Shown here in pieces: positions 16,271 through 25,985 of a DNA stretch of 64,000 nt. The DNA is taken from contig NZ_NRRF01000013.1 in assembly GCF_016583565.1 (NCBI RefSeq), positions 56,068 to 120,067 of the forward strand, given 5' to 3'. Origin of the DNA: Thiocystis violacea. GTDB lineage: Bacteria > Pseudomonadota > Gammaproteobacteria > Chromatiales > Chromatiaceae. A program made the position numbers and the translations under genes. Positions within the stretch are counted from its first letter, which is position 1. Each line of letters starts with the position of its first letter. The notes below the pieces were generated by a model. It had not been told where the DNA came from, searched no databases, and worked only from the letters and a program-made list of their open reading frames with translations.

Positions 16271-18253
16271 TCAGCCTGTCGAGCCCGTGCCGGTATCGAA
16301 GACGACGTTCAGCATCACCAGGGCGACGACCAGGAAGAGGACGGTCATGATTCCGCCGGCCTTCATGTAGTCGGGTACCCGGTAGCCGCCTGGACCCATG
16401 ATGAGCGCGTTCACCTGGTGGGTGGGGATGAGGAAGGAGTTGGAGGTGGCGATGGCGACCGTGAGCGCGAAGACGGCCGGGTTGGCGCCGGCACCGATAG
16501 CCATGTTGACCGCCAGCGGGACCAAGAGCACCGTTGCGCCCACGTTGGACATGACCAGTGTGAAGAAGGTGGCGAGCCCCGCGAGGGCGGCTTGGATGAC
16601 CCAGACGGGCACGTCGCCGAGTGCTTCCAGGGTCTGCTCCGCGATCCAGGCGGCCGTGCCGCTCTGTTCGACAGCGAGGCCGAGCGGGATGAGCGAGGCC
16701 AGAAGGAAAACGGTCTTCCAACTGACCGCCTCATAGGCCTCTTCGATGGACAGGACGCCCGTGAGCACCATCCCGACGGCGCCGGTCAGCAGCGCCACGG
16801 AGAGCCTGAGATCCGTGAAGAGCACCAGGCTCAGGGTCATCACGAAGAGGAAGAGGGCGGCCGGGACCTTGTGTGGCCGCAATTCCTCGTGCGGATATTC
16901 GGTGGTGACGACGACGAAGTTGCGGTCTTTTGCGATTCGACTCAGATCCGCCCAAGTGGTGTGGACGACCAAGGCATCGCCGGGTTCGAAGGGGGTGTTG
17001 CGCACGCCGCCGGTCTTGTAGGTGATCTGGGTTCCGCCGCGCCGGATGGCCAGGAGTGAGAGGCCGTAGGTCTTGCGCAGCCAGAGATCGCGCGCGGTTT
17101 TTCCGATGAGCGCCGATCCCGGCGGAATGACGATCTCGGCGATACCCGCCTTGGTATTGGCCATGGCCTCGGCGAAGAGGTCCAGGTCGGGCTTCTGCTC
17201 GACCGTGCAGGTGTTGGTGAAGTCGCGGAAGGCGTCGGCGTTGCCGAGCAGCCCCATGTGGGTGCCTGGGGTGATGCCCAGGGTGCGGTCCACGCCGTCG
17301 GCGCCGAAGCGCAGGCCATCGCCTTTCTCGACCCCGATGATGCGAACCTTCCAGGTGCGCTCCAACTCGTCGACGCTCATGCCGATGAGGTTGCTCTCCG
17401 AGGGGATGCGGAACTCCCGCAGCTCGAACTCGTTGAGTCCGTAGGTCTCCGCGAAATAAGCGCCCGTGTCGCCGCCCTCGAGCGTGTCGCTACCGCGCAC
17501 CGGGAGCACGAAGCGGCCGGCGAGCACGAAGTAGAGGATGCCGGTGGCGAGCAGGGCGACGCCGATGGGCGTGACGTCGAACAGATCGAAGGTCGCCATG
17601 GGCGCGAAGCCCTCGGGCAGCGCCTGGTTGGAGGTCAGGATGAGGTCGTTGAGCAGGATGAGCGGGCTGGATCCGACCATGGTGATGGTACCGCCCAGGA
17701 TGGCGCAGAAGCCCATGGGCATCAGCAGGCGCGACATGGGCAGTCCGGTCCTGGCCGAGATGCGGCTGACGACCGGCAGAAAGAGGGCGGCGGCGCCGAC
17801 GTTCTGCATGAAGCTCGAGATGACGCCGACGGTCCCCGAGATCAGCGGGATGATGCGCGCCTCGGTCGAGCCGCCGATGCGCATGATGAAGGCGGCGACC
17901 TTGGACATGATGCCGGTCTTGTCCAGCCCGGCGCCGACGATCATGACGGCGATGATGGAGATGACTGCGTTGCTGGAGAAGCCGTCGAAGAGCTGCTCGA
18001 CCGGGACCAGGCCGTGCTCCAGGCCGATCCAGGGCGCCGCTAGACTGGTCAGGCCGAGCAGGACCATCACGGTAATGGCCGCGACGTCGACGCTGACCAC
18101 CTCGAAGGCGAAGAGAAAGATGGTGAGCAGCAGGAAGGCGCTGACCCAGGCGACCTCTGTGTTTGGCACCACCCCGGCGAGGTAGATGGCGATGACGGCG
18201 AAGAATGCGGCGGCGATGTCCCGTTGGGACAGGGCGCGGAGTGCGGCGAGCAT
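16271..18253 (-). CDS. SLC13-family anion transporter with RCK_C/TrkA-C insert
   Basis: 660 residues. About 12 hydrophobic segments are split by a central soluble region (about 250-420) made of two TrkA-C-like modules, for example SNLIGMSVDELERTWKVRI and GSALIGKTARDLWLRKTYGL. This is the layout of the sulfate/organic-anion permeases of the CitMHS/SLC13 group (Sac1/SLT-like). Membrane motifs such as GFSSNAVISI, LISGTVGVISSFMQNVGAA and MSNVGATVLLVPLA carry the Asn-rich ion-binding loops of the family. The ribosome site GAGAGGGG is good, and a heptad array lies 35 bases upstream. The substrate may be sulfate, but the sequence alone cannot settle it. Confidence 0.88.
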   Translation of the reverse strand: MLAALRALSQRDIAAAFFAVIAIYLAGVVPNTEVAWVSAFLLLTIFLFAFEVVSVDVAAITVMVLLGLTSLAAPWIGLEHGLVPVEQLFDGFSSNAVISIIAVMIVGAGLDKTGIMSKVAAFIMRIGGSTEARIIPLISGTVGVISSFMQNVGAAALFLPVVSRISARTGLPMSRLLMPMGFCAILGGTITMVGSSPLILLNDLILTSNQALPEGFAPMATFDLFDVTPIGVALLATGILYFVLAGRFVLPVRGSDTLEGGDTGAYFAETYGLNEFELREFRIPSESNLIGMSVDELERTWKVRIIGVEKGDGLRFGADGVDRTLGITPGTHMGLLGNADAFRDFTNTCTVEQKPDLDLFAEAMANTKAGIAEIVIPPGSALIGKTARDLWLRKTYGLSLLAIRRGGTQITYKTGGVRNTPFEPGDALVVHTTWADLSRIAKDRNFVVVTTEYPHEELRPHKVPAALFLFVMTLSLVLFTDLRLSVALLTGAVGMVLTGVLSIEEAYEAVSWKTVFLLASLIPLGLAVEQSGTAAWIAEQTLEALGDVPVWVIQAALAGLATFFTLVMSNVGATVLLVPLAVNMAIGAGANPAVFALTVAIATSNSFLIPTHQVNALIMGPGGYRVPDYMKAGGIMTVLFLVVALVMLNVVFDTGTGSTG

Positions 18254-18288
18254 GCGGATTCCCCTCTCTTTGTTTGTTTCCAGTCGTT

Positions 18289-18347
18289 CAGTTGTCAGTT
18301 GTCAGTTGTCAGTTGTCAGTTGTCAGTTGTCAGTTGTCAGTTGTCAG
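18289..18347. repeat. 7-bp tandem repeat (CAGTTGT)8 upstream of the SLC13 gene
   Basis: Eight perfect CAGTTGT units plus a final CAG, in the intergenic region upstream of the minus-strand transporter. Read in the transporter's direction the unit is ACAACTG, the same sense as the arrays in front of serA and the ABC ATPase. Confidence 0.97.
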
Positions 18348-18523
18348 GACCAGGACAGCTTTGAGGCATCCGAGTGCGCATGATACGTAACGAAATCCTG
18401 GTCTTCGCGCCTTTCGCGCAGGCGGCGGGGATCAGGTGGCTGCTTTGGCGGCGAGCGCCGGATGCGCCCTTCTGCTAGTCTCGTGTCAGGACTCAATTTT
18501 TTATCCCGACGGGGTCTCTGACC

Positions 18524-19294
18524 ATGAAAGGTTTCGGTCCATGGTTGTTGCTCGCAGTGCTGCTGTCCTGGTGCGGTGTTTCACTTGCGATTGAGGATCT
18601 CCAGTCCTCGCCTCAGGTCGAGGTGTCGGCGGAACTCGAGCGTCTCATGTCCGAGCTGGGTTTCGAGGTCAAGGGCTTCGAGCAAACCGATGGCGCCATC
18701 GGTCATGCCGCGGGCGATGAGCCCGTCGGCCGTCTGCATCTGCTCCTGGAGAACTTCGACCACGTCATCATTCAGGCGCCCGCCGGTGGGATCGAGCGCG
18801 TCATCATCCTCGGCGAGAAGTCGGATTATGTGCCACCACCCGTTGTGGTGGCGGGGACGCCGGACCAGGCGGAGGAGGGCGTTCCAGGCGGCGCGAGCGG
18901 CCAGGAGATCGTCCTGACCACGCAACGCAAGGGGCCTTCCCACCTCGTGACACTGGGGCTGGAAGGCCCGAACAAGCAGCGCGTCGAGGAGGCGATGCTC
19001 ATCGACACCGGCGCGGACCGCATCGTTCTGCCCATCTCGCTGCTCTCGTCGCTCGGCATGGGCCTGGACTCCCTGCGCGAGCAGCAGGTGCAGACGGCCA
19101 ATGGCTCCGTCGATGCCCGCATCGGCAGCCTCGCTGCCATCTGGGTGGGTGAGATGCGTATCGAAAACGTCGAGGTCGCCTTCATCGACGACCAGAAGCT
19201 GGGTGGGACCTCACTCCTCGGTATGAGCCTGCTCGGTCGCTTCCGCATGACCATCGACGATGAGAAGAGCCAGTTGACCCTGGCGACCAAGTGA
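18524..19294 (+). CDS. Exported retropepsin-like aspartic protease
   Basis: 256 residues. Residues 1-22 form a Sec signal peptide ending in VSLA. The C-terminal half is a single pepsin-lobe domain with the catalytic motif LIDTGAD (Asp161). A later SLLGMSLLGRFRM strand is typical of the bacterial retroviral-type proteases (TIGR02281 group), which act as dimers in the periplasm. The domain between signal and protease (about 25-125) is helix/strand mixed and unassigned. It stands alone with its own promoter region. Confidence 0.82.
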   Translation: MKGFGPWLLLAVLLSWCGVSLAIEDLQSSPQVEVSAELERLMSELGFEVKGFEQTDGAIGHAAGDEPVGRLHLLLENFDHVIIQAPAGGIERVIILGEKSDYVPPPVVVAGTPDQAEEGVPGGASGQEIVLTTQRKGPSHLVTLGLEGPNKQRVEEAMLIDTGADRIVLPISLLSSLGMGLDSLREQQVQTANGSVDARIGSLAAIWVGEMRIENVEVAFIDDQKLGGTSLLGMSLLGRFRMTIDDEKSQLTLATK

Positions 19295-19411
19295 TACAGG
19301 CGGACGTACGCCGCCGTCGGATGCGCGATCTCGGCTCGCTGGGTCGTTCGCCGCCGGCCTTGCAGGGTCGTTGCCCGCCGGAGAAACCTGGGAAAGCGTG
19401 CGGCTCGGTGC

Positions 19412-19699
19412 CTAGCGTGGCGGCTTGAGCTTGCGCAGCTGCTCTTTCAGCTCCCTGAGTTCCTTGTCGAGATTCTCCATCCCCTGTGCATGCTGCTCCT
19501 CATGCTTGGCTTGGTTGAGGGCAAGTTGGCGCATGTACTTTCTGAGTTCGTTCAGATCGCTCTCGACGCGTCCTAAACTACCGAGCGCTTGATCAAGGCG
19601 GTCGGATGTTTGGTCGACACGCTCGGCGGCTTCCTGCCTGAACTTCTGCAGGGTCTCGCGCAGTTCCCTCAGAAGGACGAGGACGAAACCATTGGACAT
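19412..19699 (-). CDS. Small coiled-coil protein
   Basis: 95 residues from MSNGFVLVLLREL. An upstream in-frame ATG would add a Pro/Ser leader and seems less likely. Almost the whole chain is predicted coiled coil: LRETLQKFRQEAAERVDQ, LDQALGSLGRVESDLNEL, then a Lys/Glu/Leu tail. There is no membrane segment. It may be an oligomerising accessory protein, and it is the gene just downstream of the hydrolase/RimK pair on the same strand. Function unknown. Confidence 0.6.
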   Translation of the reverse strand: MSNGFVLVLLRELRETLQKFRQEAAERVDQTSDRLDQALGSLGRVESDLNELRKYMRQLALNQAKHEEQHAQGMENLDKELRELKEQLRKLKPPR

Positions 19700-19769
19700 G
19701 TTGTGCTCCAGGGATCTTGGCGGGCTGGACTTGGCCGGGCGCGCCGTCAACAGATTGCTAACGAACAGA

Positions 19770-20810
19770 TTAGACGATTGATTGATTCAGCTCGTCTTCG
19801 GGATCGAGGATGTGCCGATCGTCTCCGGTCTGCCCCGTGGCGGTGTCTCGATTGCCGATGCGCGCGATGTGGTAAAGCGCCTCTCCCTCCGTGATCAGGG
19901 GGAGGTTGGTCCGTCCGATCAGGATGCCGTCGTCCGGCGCCGTCACGGCCTCGTCGGCGGGTCGGAACGGGTCGCTAATGATACCAAGGGTGTCGTCTTT
20001 CTTGACGCTTGCGCCCAACTGCGCGAGCGAGAGCAGCACGCCGCTCTGGTTCGCGCGGACCCATAGGCTCGAGCGCGCGACCAGCGGCGGTTTGCTTGGC
20101 GCTCGGCGCGACCGCTCCGGAATCATCCCGAGATGGCGCATGACGCCCAAGACCCCGCGCAATCCCGCGCGAATCGCGACTTCGTCGAACCGCAAGGCTT
20201 CGCCCCCCTCATAGATGATCATCGGGATGTTACGCGCCGCGGCAACGGCGCGAAGCGACCCCGGTCGTACTTCCGCATCCAGGATGATGGGTGTTGCGAA
20301 TGCCTGGGCGAGCGGCGTCAGGCGCGCGTCGGTGTTCAGCGATACCCGGACTTGGGCGAGGTTCTCGCGGTGTAGCGCGCCCGTGTGCAGGTCGATTCCG
20401 TGCGTCGCGCCGTCCAGGACCTCCCGCACCAGGGTCGCGGCCAGACGCGCGGCCAGCGAGCCTCTGTCCGAGCCCGGAAAGCAGCGGTTGAGGTCCCGCC
20501 GGTCGGGCAGATAGCGCGACTGGCGAATGTAGCCATAGACATTGACCACGGGCACCGCGAGCAGCGTGCCGCGCACGTGAGCGAGTGCCCGCTGCTGCAA
20601 GAGTCTGCGGATGATCTCGACACCATTGATCTCGTCACCATGCACGGCCGCTGTCACGACTAGCCGTGGCCCTGGGCGTTGACCATGGACCACATGCACC
20701 GGCATGAAGACGGACGTCTGTGTGTAGAGACACGGCAAGGGCACATCCACGCGCGCATGGCTGCCCGGTTGGACCTGTCGACCGGCGATGACGAGCGGCC
20801 CGTGGCTCAC
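19770..20810 (-). CDS. Succinylglutamate desuccinylase/aspartoacylase-like zinc hydrolase
   Basis: 346 residues of the M14-like AstE/AspA superfamily. The zinc site is visible as HGDE (His57, Glu60) in VVTAAVHGDEINGVEI and a later DLHTG. RDLNRCFPG matches the substrate-binding Asn-Arg motif. A C-terminal beta-rich domain (about 235-320) has a lipoyl-like look (GVLLSLAQLGASVKKDDTLG). It is co-directional with the rimK gene 115 bases upstream, a pairing often seen in gammaproteobacteria. It may hydrolyse an N-acyl-amino-acid or gamma-glutamyl-type bond linked to RimK products. Confidence 0.85.
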   Translation of the reverse strand: MSHGPLVIAGRQVQPGSHARVDVPLPCLYTQTSVFMPVHVVHGQRPGPRLVVTAAVHGDEINGVEIIRRLLQQRALAHVRGTLLAVPVVNVYGYIRQSRYLPDRRDLNRCFPGSDRGSLAARLAATLVREVLDGATHGIDLHTGALHRENLAQVRVSLNTDARLTPLAQAFATPIILDAEVRPGSLRAVAAARNIPMIIYEGGEALRFDEVAIRAGLRGVLGVMRHLGMIPERSRRAPSKPPLVARSSLWVRANQSGVLLSLAQLGASVKKDDTLGIISDPFRPADEAVTAPDDGILIGRTNLPLITEGEALYHIARIGNRDTATGQTGDDRHILDPEDELNQSIV

Positions 20811-20925
20811 TCGGAACGACCAGGCAATCTCGCCTCGATACTGTCATCGATTGCGTTGAAGCGTACATGCCGCCGGGTCGGAATAGCGGGATGTTTGACC
20901 GATTGTGCGGCGCCTGTCACAGTCT

Positions 20926-21831
20926 TCAGCCTTGTCCGCGGGTGCGTGTCTTGCCAAGGGCGGCGTTCTTCTCGACGAAGTCGATCACGAGACCGGCGAT
21001 GTCCTTCCCCGTGGCGGACTCGATGCCCTCGAGCCCAGGCGATGAGTTCACCTCCATGACGACCGGTCCATGGTTGGAACGCAGGATATCCACGCCGGCG
21101 ACGTTGAGCCCCATGATCCTGGCGGCGCGGGTGGCCGTGGAGCGCTCCTCCGGCGTGATGCGGATCAGCGATGCGCTGCCGCCACGGTGCAGATTGGAGC
21201 GGAACTCACCCTCCTTCGCCTGCCGTTTCATGGCTGCGACCACCTTGTCGCCGATCACGAAGCAGCGGATATCGGCGCCATTGGCCTCCTGGATGTACTC
21301 CTGCACCAGAATGTTCACCTTGAGCCCCATAAAGGCCTCGATGACGCTTTCGGCCGCCTTCTGCGTCTCTGCCAGTACGACACCGATGCCCTGCGTCCCC
21401 TCCAACAGCTTGATCACCAGGGGGGCGCCGCCGACCATCTTGATCAAGTCCTGCACGTCGTCCGGGGCATGCGCGAAGCCGGTAATCGGCAGGCCAATGC
21501 CCTTGCGTGCGAGCAGCTGCAGGGAACGGAGCTTGTCACGCGCACGGGTAATGGCCACGGACTCGTTGAGCGGATAGACGCCGAGCATCTCGAACTGACG
21601 CAGCACGGCCGTGCCGTAGAAGGTAACGGATGCTCCGATACGCGGGATGACGGCATCGACGTCGCTGAGGTCTTCGCCTCTGTAGTGGATCGAGGGTGCG
21701 TGGGAGGTGATGTTCATGTAGCAGCGGAGCGCGTCGACGACCCTGGCCTCGTGCCCGCGCGCGCGTGCGGCTTCCACCAGGCGTCGCGTGGAATAGAGCG
21801 ATGGGTTGCGCGAGAGGATGGCAATTCTCAT
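20926..21831 (-). CDS. rimK: RimK-type alpha-L-glutamate ligase (ATP-grasp)
   Basis: 301 residues from [10 protein letters not shown], the E. coli RimK length. A 19-residue upstream extension is ignored. The protein has the ATP-grasp fold, with [32 protein letters not shown] (ATP-binding Lys and Gly-rich loop), [17 protein letters not shown] and the metal-binding [15 protein letters not shown] near the end. In E. coli RimK adds glutamates to ribosomal protein S6 and makes poly-alpha-glutamate. The adjacent hydrolase suggests a paired add/remove or processing role, which is inference. Confidence 0.93.
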   Translation of the reverse strand: MRIAILSRNPSLYSTRRLVEAARARGHEARVVDALRCYMNITSHAPSIHYRGEDLSDVDAVIPRIGASVTFYGTAVLRQFEMLGVYPLNESVAITRARDKLRSLQLLARKGIGLPITGFAHAPDDVQDLIKMVGGAPLVIKLLEGTQGIGVVLAETQKAAESVIEAFMGLKVNILVQEYIQEANGADIRCFVIGDKVVAAMKRQAKEGEFRSNLHRGGSASLIRITPEERSTATRAARIMGLNVAGVDILRSNHGPVVMEVNSSPGLEGIESATGKDIAGLVIDFVEKNAALGKTRTRGQG

Positions 21832-22218
21832 GAGAGCCTCTGGATCTGAGCGGAGAGTCGATGCCGCGGGTCGGACGGCAGCGGACATGGAAGCAATCGG
21901 GGTGCGGGCTGTTGGGATTGGGCTCTGGCTCTGGCTGCTCGGGGGCGGTTCCGAGCCAGGCGTGATGGGATCGCGCCGGTCCGGCGCGAAGTAGCCACCG
22001 ACGCGAGCTTCGCGGCCGCTATGATAGCCGAATCGCTCCGGGAATACCGGCCCAGCGTCGGGGTTTGGGCTCGACCATCAGTGATGCGCGCCGGCCAGCG
22101 TCCGTCGTTGGGCCGACGTCAGGAGGCCCAACATGCGCCGTTTCATTGGGCCTCGTCCCTCGGCCCAGCCGACCCCTTGGGGACGAGGATCCTTGGCGCC
22201 GGGCAGCGTGCCCGTGCC
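21832..22218. other. 387-bp gap between rimK and lspA
   Basis: No convincing gene. The left part must hold the rimK promoter (minus strand). The right part contains the hairpins downstream of lspA listed separately. Open frames here lack a start context and resemble no family. Confidence 0.5.
22151..22214 (-). terminator. Hairpins downstream of lspA
   Basis: CCTCGTCCC (22151-22159) pairs with GGGACGAGG (22180-22188) around an inner TCGG/CCGA stem. A second short stem GGGCA/TGCCC lies at 22201-22213, next to the lspA stop. Together they are a plausible end of the ileS-lspA transcript, though U-runs are lacking. Confidence 0.4.
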
Positions 22219-22728
22219 TCAGGGCGAGCGCGGCGATTCGTGGTGTGAGCCGTCCTCGCTCGAGCGCAGTATGCCGAGGATCAAGAGCGTGACCCCGATG
22301 GTGATGGCGCTATCGGCGACGTTGAAGGCTGGCCAGGGGTTGAATAGATCCAGCGGCAAGAAGGGCAGATAGACTTGAACGAAGTCGACAACATGCCCGA
22401 GCAGGACCCGGTCGATCAGGTTCCCGACCGCGCCGCCGATGAGCAGGGCCAGCGCGGCGGCCTGGCTCTTCTCGTCCGGTCTCAGTCGCAGGAGCCAGGA
22501 TGCGAGGACGACGGTGACCACGATCGCCAGCGTTGCGAAGAGCCAGCGTTGCCAGCCTCCGGCACTCGACAGAAAGCTGAACGCCGCGCCCTCATTGAAG
22601 ACCAGGGTGATGTTCAGGTTTGGGGCGAGGGGGACGACCTCGAAGGGGTTCAGGGCGGCAAGCACCATCCACTTGCTCGCCTGATCGAGTGCGAGGACGG
22701 TCAATGAGAGCCAGAGCCAGTGTTTCAA
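22219..22728 (-). CDS. lspA: Lipoprotein signal peptidase (SPase II)
   Basis: 169 residues with four membrane spans. It cleaves prolipoproteins after diacylglyceryl modification. Conserved boxes are present: LDQASKWMVL, VFNEGAAFSFL, GGAVGNLIDRVLLGHVVDF and FNVADSAITIG, the last two carrying the catalytic Asp pair. It lies downstream of ileS on the same strand, the usual gammaproteobacterial order. The product would process the lipoprotein encoded near 35 kb among others. Confidence 0.95.
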   Translation of the reverse strand: MKHWLWLSLTVLALDQASKWMVLAALNPFEVVPLAPNLNITLVFNEGAAFSFLSSAGGWQRWLFATLAIVVTVVLASWLLRLRPDEKSQAAALALLIGGAVGNLIDRVLLGHVVDFVQVYLPFLPLDLFNPWPAFNVADSAITIGVTLLILGILRSSEDGSHHESPRSP

Positions 22729-22870
22729 CGTGTGTCTCGACGAGGGTAGAGGCCGCTTGAACCCACGCGGGGTTCGCGACGCTTAGGTTGGAGGATAGCC
22801 CTGGGGCAGGCTCGCGCCGAGCCGCCCCGGGCCAATGTTCGATGAGCTGCCGTCGCTGCTGGGGGCCGAA

Positions 22871-25702
22871 TCAGGCGAAGCGCCGTGTCTCGCCGGTGTC
22901 GCCCAGGTTGGCCACGCATCGTCCGCAGAGTTCCGGGTGGTCGCCATCGGTGCCGACGTCCGCGCGGTGGTGCCAGCAGCGCACGCACTTCGGGTGCTCG
23001 GAGGGTCTGACCTGGACTGCGAGTCCATCCTGCTCGGTGTCGAGCGCATCCGCGGTTTTATCCGCAACTGGATGCAGCCGGACGGCCGAGACGATGAGGG
23101 CAAAGCGCAGCTCGTCTTCAAGCTGCCGCAACTGGGCGAGAAGCGGCTCGGCGCAATAGAGGTCCAGCTCGGCATCCAGCGAGGAGCCGATTTGCCCAGC
23201 CTTGCGGGCGGCCTCCAGCGCCGGTCCGATCGCGACGCGGGCCGCGATGACCTGGTCCCACAGGCCGCGGTCGATGGGGTCGCCCTGGTCCAGCGTGAAG
23301 AGTCCGTCGTACCAGGTCTCGGTGAGGATGGTCTCGCCGCGCTCGCCCGGGATCTCCTGCCAGATTTCGTCCGCCGTGAAGCTCAGGATTGGCGCCAGCC
23401 AGCGGCTCATCGCCTCGATGACGTGGTACATGGCGGTCTGGCAAGAGCGGCGGGGCAGACTGTCGGCCGGCGTGGTGTACTGGCGGTCCTTGATGACGTC
23501 CAGGTAGAAACCGCCCATGTCGACGACGCAGAACTGCTGGACCTTCTGGTAGATCAGGTGGAACTGGTAGTCCTGGTAGGCTTTGATCACCTCTTGCTGG
23601 AGACGATGGGCGCGATCGACGGCCCAGCGGTCCAGCTCGACCATGTCCCCCGGGGCGACCAGATTGGTGGCCGGGTCGAAGCCGTTGAGGTTGGCGAGGA
23701 GGAAGCGCGCCGTGTTGCGGATGCGCCGATAGGCGTCGGCGGTGCGCTTGAGGATCTCGTCGCTGACGCTCATCTCCGCCCGGTAGTCCGTGGCGGCGAC
23801 CCAGAGGCGGATGATGTCGGCGCCCAGGGTCTTCATCACGTCTTGCGGCCGCACGACGTTGCCCTTGGACTTGGACATCTTCTCGCCCTTGGCATCGACC
23901 GTGAAGCCGTGCGTCAGGACCTGCCGATAGGGCGCCCGGCCATCCATGGCGACCGCGGTCATGAGGGAGGACTGGAACCAGCCGCGATGCTGGTCGGATC
24001 CCTCCAGATAGAGATCGGCGGGACTGCGCAGCCCGGCGCGATGCTCCAGCACGCAGGCGTGGGTGACGCCCGAGTCGAACCAGACATCCAGGGTGTCATG
24101 CACCTTCTCGTACTGGCCTGCGTCCGCGTCGTCGAGCAGGTCCGCGGGCTCTAGCGCAAACCAGGCCTCGATGCCCTTTTCCTCGACGCGCCTGGCGACG
24201 GCCTCGATCAGCTCCGACGTCTTGGGGTGGGGCTCGGCCGTCTCCTTGTGCACCAGCAGGGTGATGGGCACGCCCCAGGTGCGCTGGCGCGAGATACACC
24301 AGTCCGGGCGTCCGCGCACCATGCCGTCGATGCGGCTCTGGCCCCAGTCCGGCATCCAGCTGACCTTGCCGATTTCCGCCAGCGCGGTCTCGCGCAGCCC
24401 CTGCCTGTCCATGCTGATGAACCACTGGGGCGTGGCGCGGAAGATGATCGGCGTCTTGTGACGCCAGCAATGCGGATAGCTGTGGGTGAAACGCGTTTCG
24501 AGCAGCAGCGCGCCGTGCGCCTTCAGCGTCTCGACCACGTGCTCGTTGGCCTGAAAGACGTTCTCGCCCGCGAACAGCGGGGTGCCTGGCAGGAAGCGCC
24601 CGTCGCCGCCGACCGGGTTGTCGACCTGCAGCTGGTAGCGCTGACCGACGATGTAGTCCTCCAGACCATGGCCGGGGGCCGTGTGAACGGCGCCGGTGCC
24701 GGCTTCCAGGGTGACGTGCTCGCCGACGATGACGGGCACCTCGCGGTCGTAGAAGGGGTGCTTCAGCCGCAGGCCCTCGAAGTCGATCCCGCGCGCGTAG
24801 CCGACGACGCGGTAGTGCTCGATCCCCCAGCGGTCCATGGTGTCCTTGAGCAGGCCCTCGGCGACGATGAGCCGCTCATGTCCCTGGTCGGACTGGGCCT
24901 CGACCACGACGTACTCCAGCTCGGCGTTCAGGGCCACCGCCTGGTTGGCCGGCAGCGTCCAGGGCGTGGTGGTCCAGATGACGATGGAGGCGGGGCCTTC
25001 GCCACAGCCGGACGGGGTGCCGTGGCAGCGTTCCTTCAAGTCGTCCGGGGCGACCACTGGGAAGCGCACGTCGATGGCGATGGATTCCTTGTTGGCGTAC
25101 TCCACCTCGGCCTCGGCCAGGGCGGAGCCGCAGTCGATACACCAGTGAACCGGCTTCTCACCCTTCTGCAGATGGCCGTTGGCGATGATGCGCCCAAGCG
25201 AGCGGATGATCTCCGCCTCGAAGGCGAAGTCCATGGTCAGATAGGGATTGTCCCAGTCGCCCAAGACGCCCAGGCGTTTGAAATCCGCGCGCTGGTTGTC
25301 GACCTGTTTGCTGGCATACTCACGGCAGGCGACGCGGAACGCCGCCGCGCTGATCTTGTGGCCGGGCTTGCCCTTCTTCTTCTCGACCTGCAGCTCGATC
25401 GGGAGGCCGTGGCAGTCCCAGCCGGGCACATAGGGGGCATCCAGTCCGTCCAGGGTGTGCGCCTTGACGATGATGTCCTTGAGCACCTTGTTCACCGCGT
25501 GGCCGATATGGATCTCGCCATTCGCGTAGGGCGGTCCGTCGTGCAGGATGAAGGTTTCGGCTCCGGCGCGTGCCTCGCGGATGCGGGTGTAGACATCGAG
25601 CGATGCCCAGCGCTTGAGCATCTCGGGCTCACGCTGCGCGAGATTGGCCTTCATGGCGAAGCCGGTGTTGGGGAGATTCAGGGTGCTCTTGTAATCAGTC
25701 AC
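22871..25702 (-). CDS. ileS: Isoleucyl-tRNA synthetase
   Basis: 943 residues, standard for bacterial type 1 IleRS. The HIGH motif is in [24 protein letters not shown] in [14 protein letters not shown], and the editing (CP1) domain lies between them with [16 protein letters not shown]. The C-terminal zinc ribbon shows as [12 protein letters not shown] and CGRCVANL. lspA follows. The ribF gene that often precedes ileS is not here; an HD-GYP gene lies divergently instead. Confidence 0.97.
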   Translation of the reverse strand: MTDYKSTLNLPNTGFAMKANLAQREPEMLKRWASLDVYTRIREARAGAETFILHDGPPYANGEIHIGHAVNKVLKDIIVKAHTLDGLDAPYVPGWDCHGLPIELQVEKKKGKPGHKISAAAFRVACREYASKQVDNQRADFKRLGVLGDWDNPYLTMDFAFEAEIIRSLGRIIANGHLQKGEKPVHWCIDCGSALAEAEVEYANKESIAIDVRFPVVAPDDLKERCHGTPSGCGEGPASIVIWTTTPWTLPANQAVALNAELEYVVVEAQSDQGHERLIVAEGLLKDTMDRWGIEHYRVVGYARGIDFEGLRLKHPFYDREVPVIVGEHVTLEAGTGAVHTAPGHGLEDYIVGQRYQLQVDNPVGGDGRFLPGTPLFAGENVFQANEHVVETLKAHGALLLETRFTHSYPHCWRHKTPIIFRATPQWFISMDRQGLRETALAEIGKVSWMPDWGQSRIDGMVRGRPDWCISRQRTWGVPITLLVHKETAEPHPKTSELIEAVARRVEEKGIEAWFALEPADLLDDADAGQYEKVHDTLDVWFDSGVTHACVLEHRAGLRSPADLYLEGSDQHRGWFQSSLMTAVAMDGRAPYRQVLTHGFTVDAKGEKMSKSKGNVVRPQDVMKTLGADIIRLWVAATDYRAEMSVSDEILKRTADAYRRIRNTARFLLANLNGFDPATNLVAPGDMVELDRWAVDRAHRLQQEVIKAYQDYQFHLIYQKVQQFCVVDMGGFYLDVIKDRQYTTPADSLPRRSCQTAMYHVIEAMSRWLAPILSFTADEIWQEIPGERGETILTETWYDGLFTLDQGDPIDRGLWDQVIAARVAIGPALEAARKAGQIGSSLDAELDLYCAEPLLAQLRQLEDELRFALIVSAVRLHPVADKTADALDTEQDGLAVQVRPSEHPKCVRCWHHRADVGTDGDHPELCGRCVANLGDTGETRRFA

Positions 25703-25985
25703 TGAAATTCGATCTCGAATGCGTCGAAAGGCCGAGGGTTTCTCAAGTGGTGCAAGCTACAAGCCGTGAGCCGCAGAATCAAGCGGATGCCGCGATCCCG
25801 CCCCCTGTCTTGGGCATCGGGCGGCGATCTGCGGCGAAACGCGCTGACGCCGCCGGTCGGTCTGCGGCTCTGGGCCTTTTGAGGCTGGGAGAGGGATGCC
25901 CTATGCTGTCCGCTCTGTCCACAGGAAGTCCGTCCAGGATGAACCCCTTCCGCGTGCTTGGCCGTCTTCGGCCCTGGTTTGAGGC

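Noticed and set aside
18289..18347. CRISPR-like array
   Set aside because: The units are 7 bp, directly adjacent with no spacers, and no cas gene is present.
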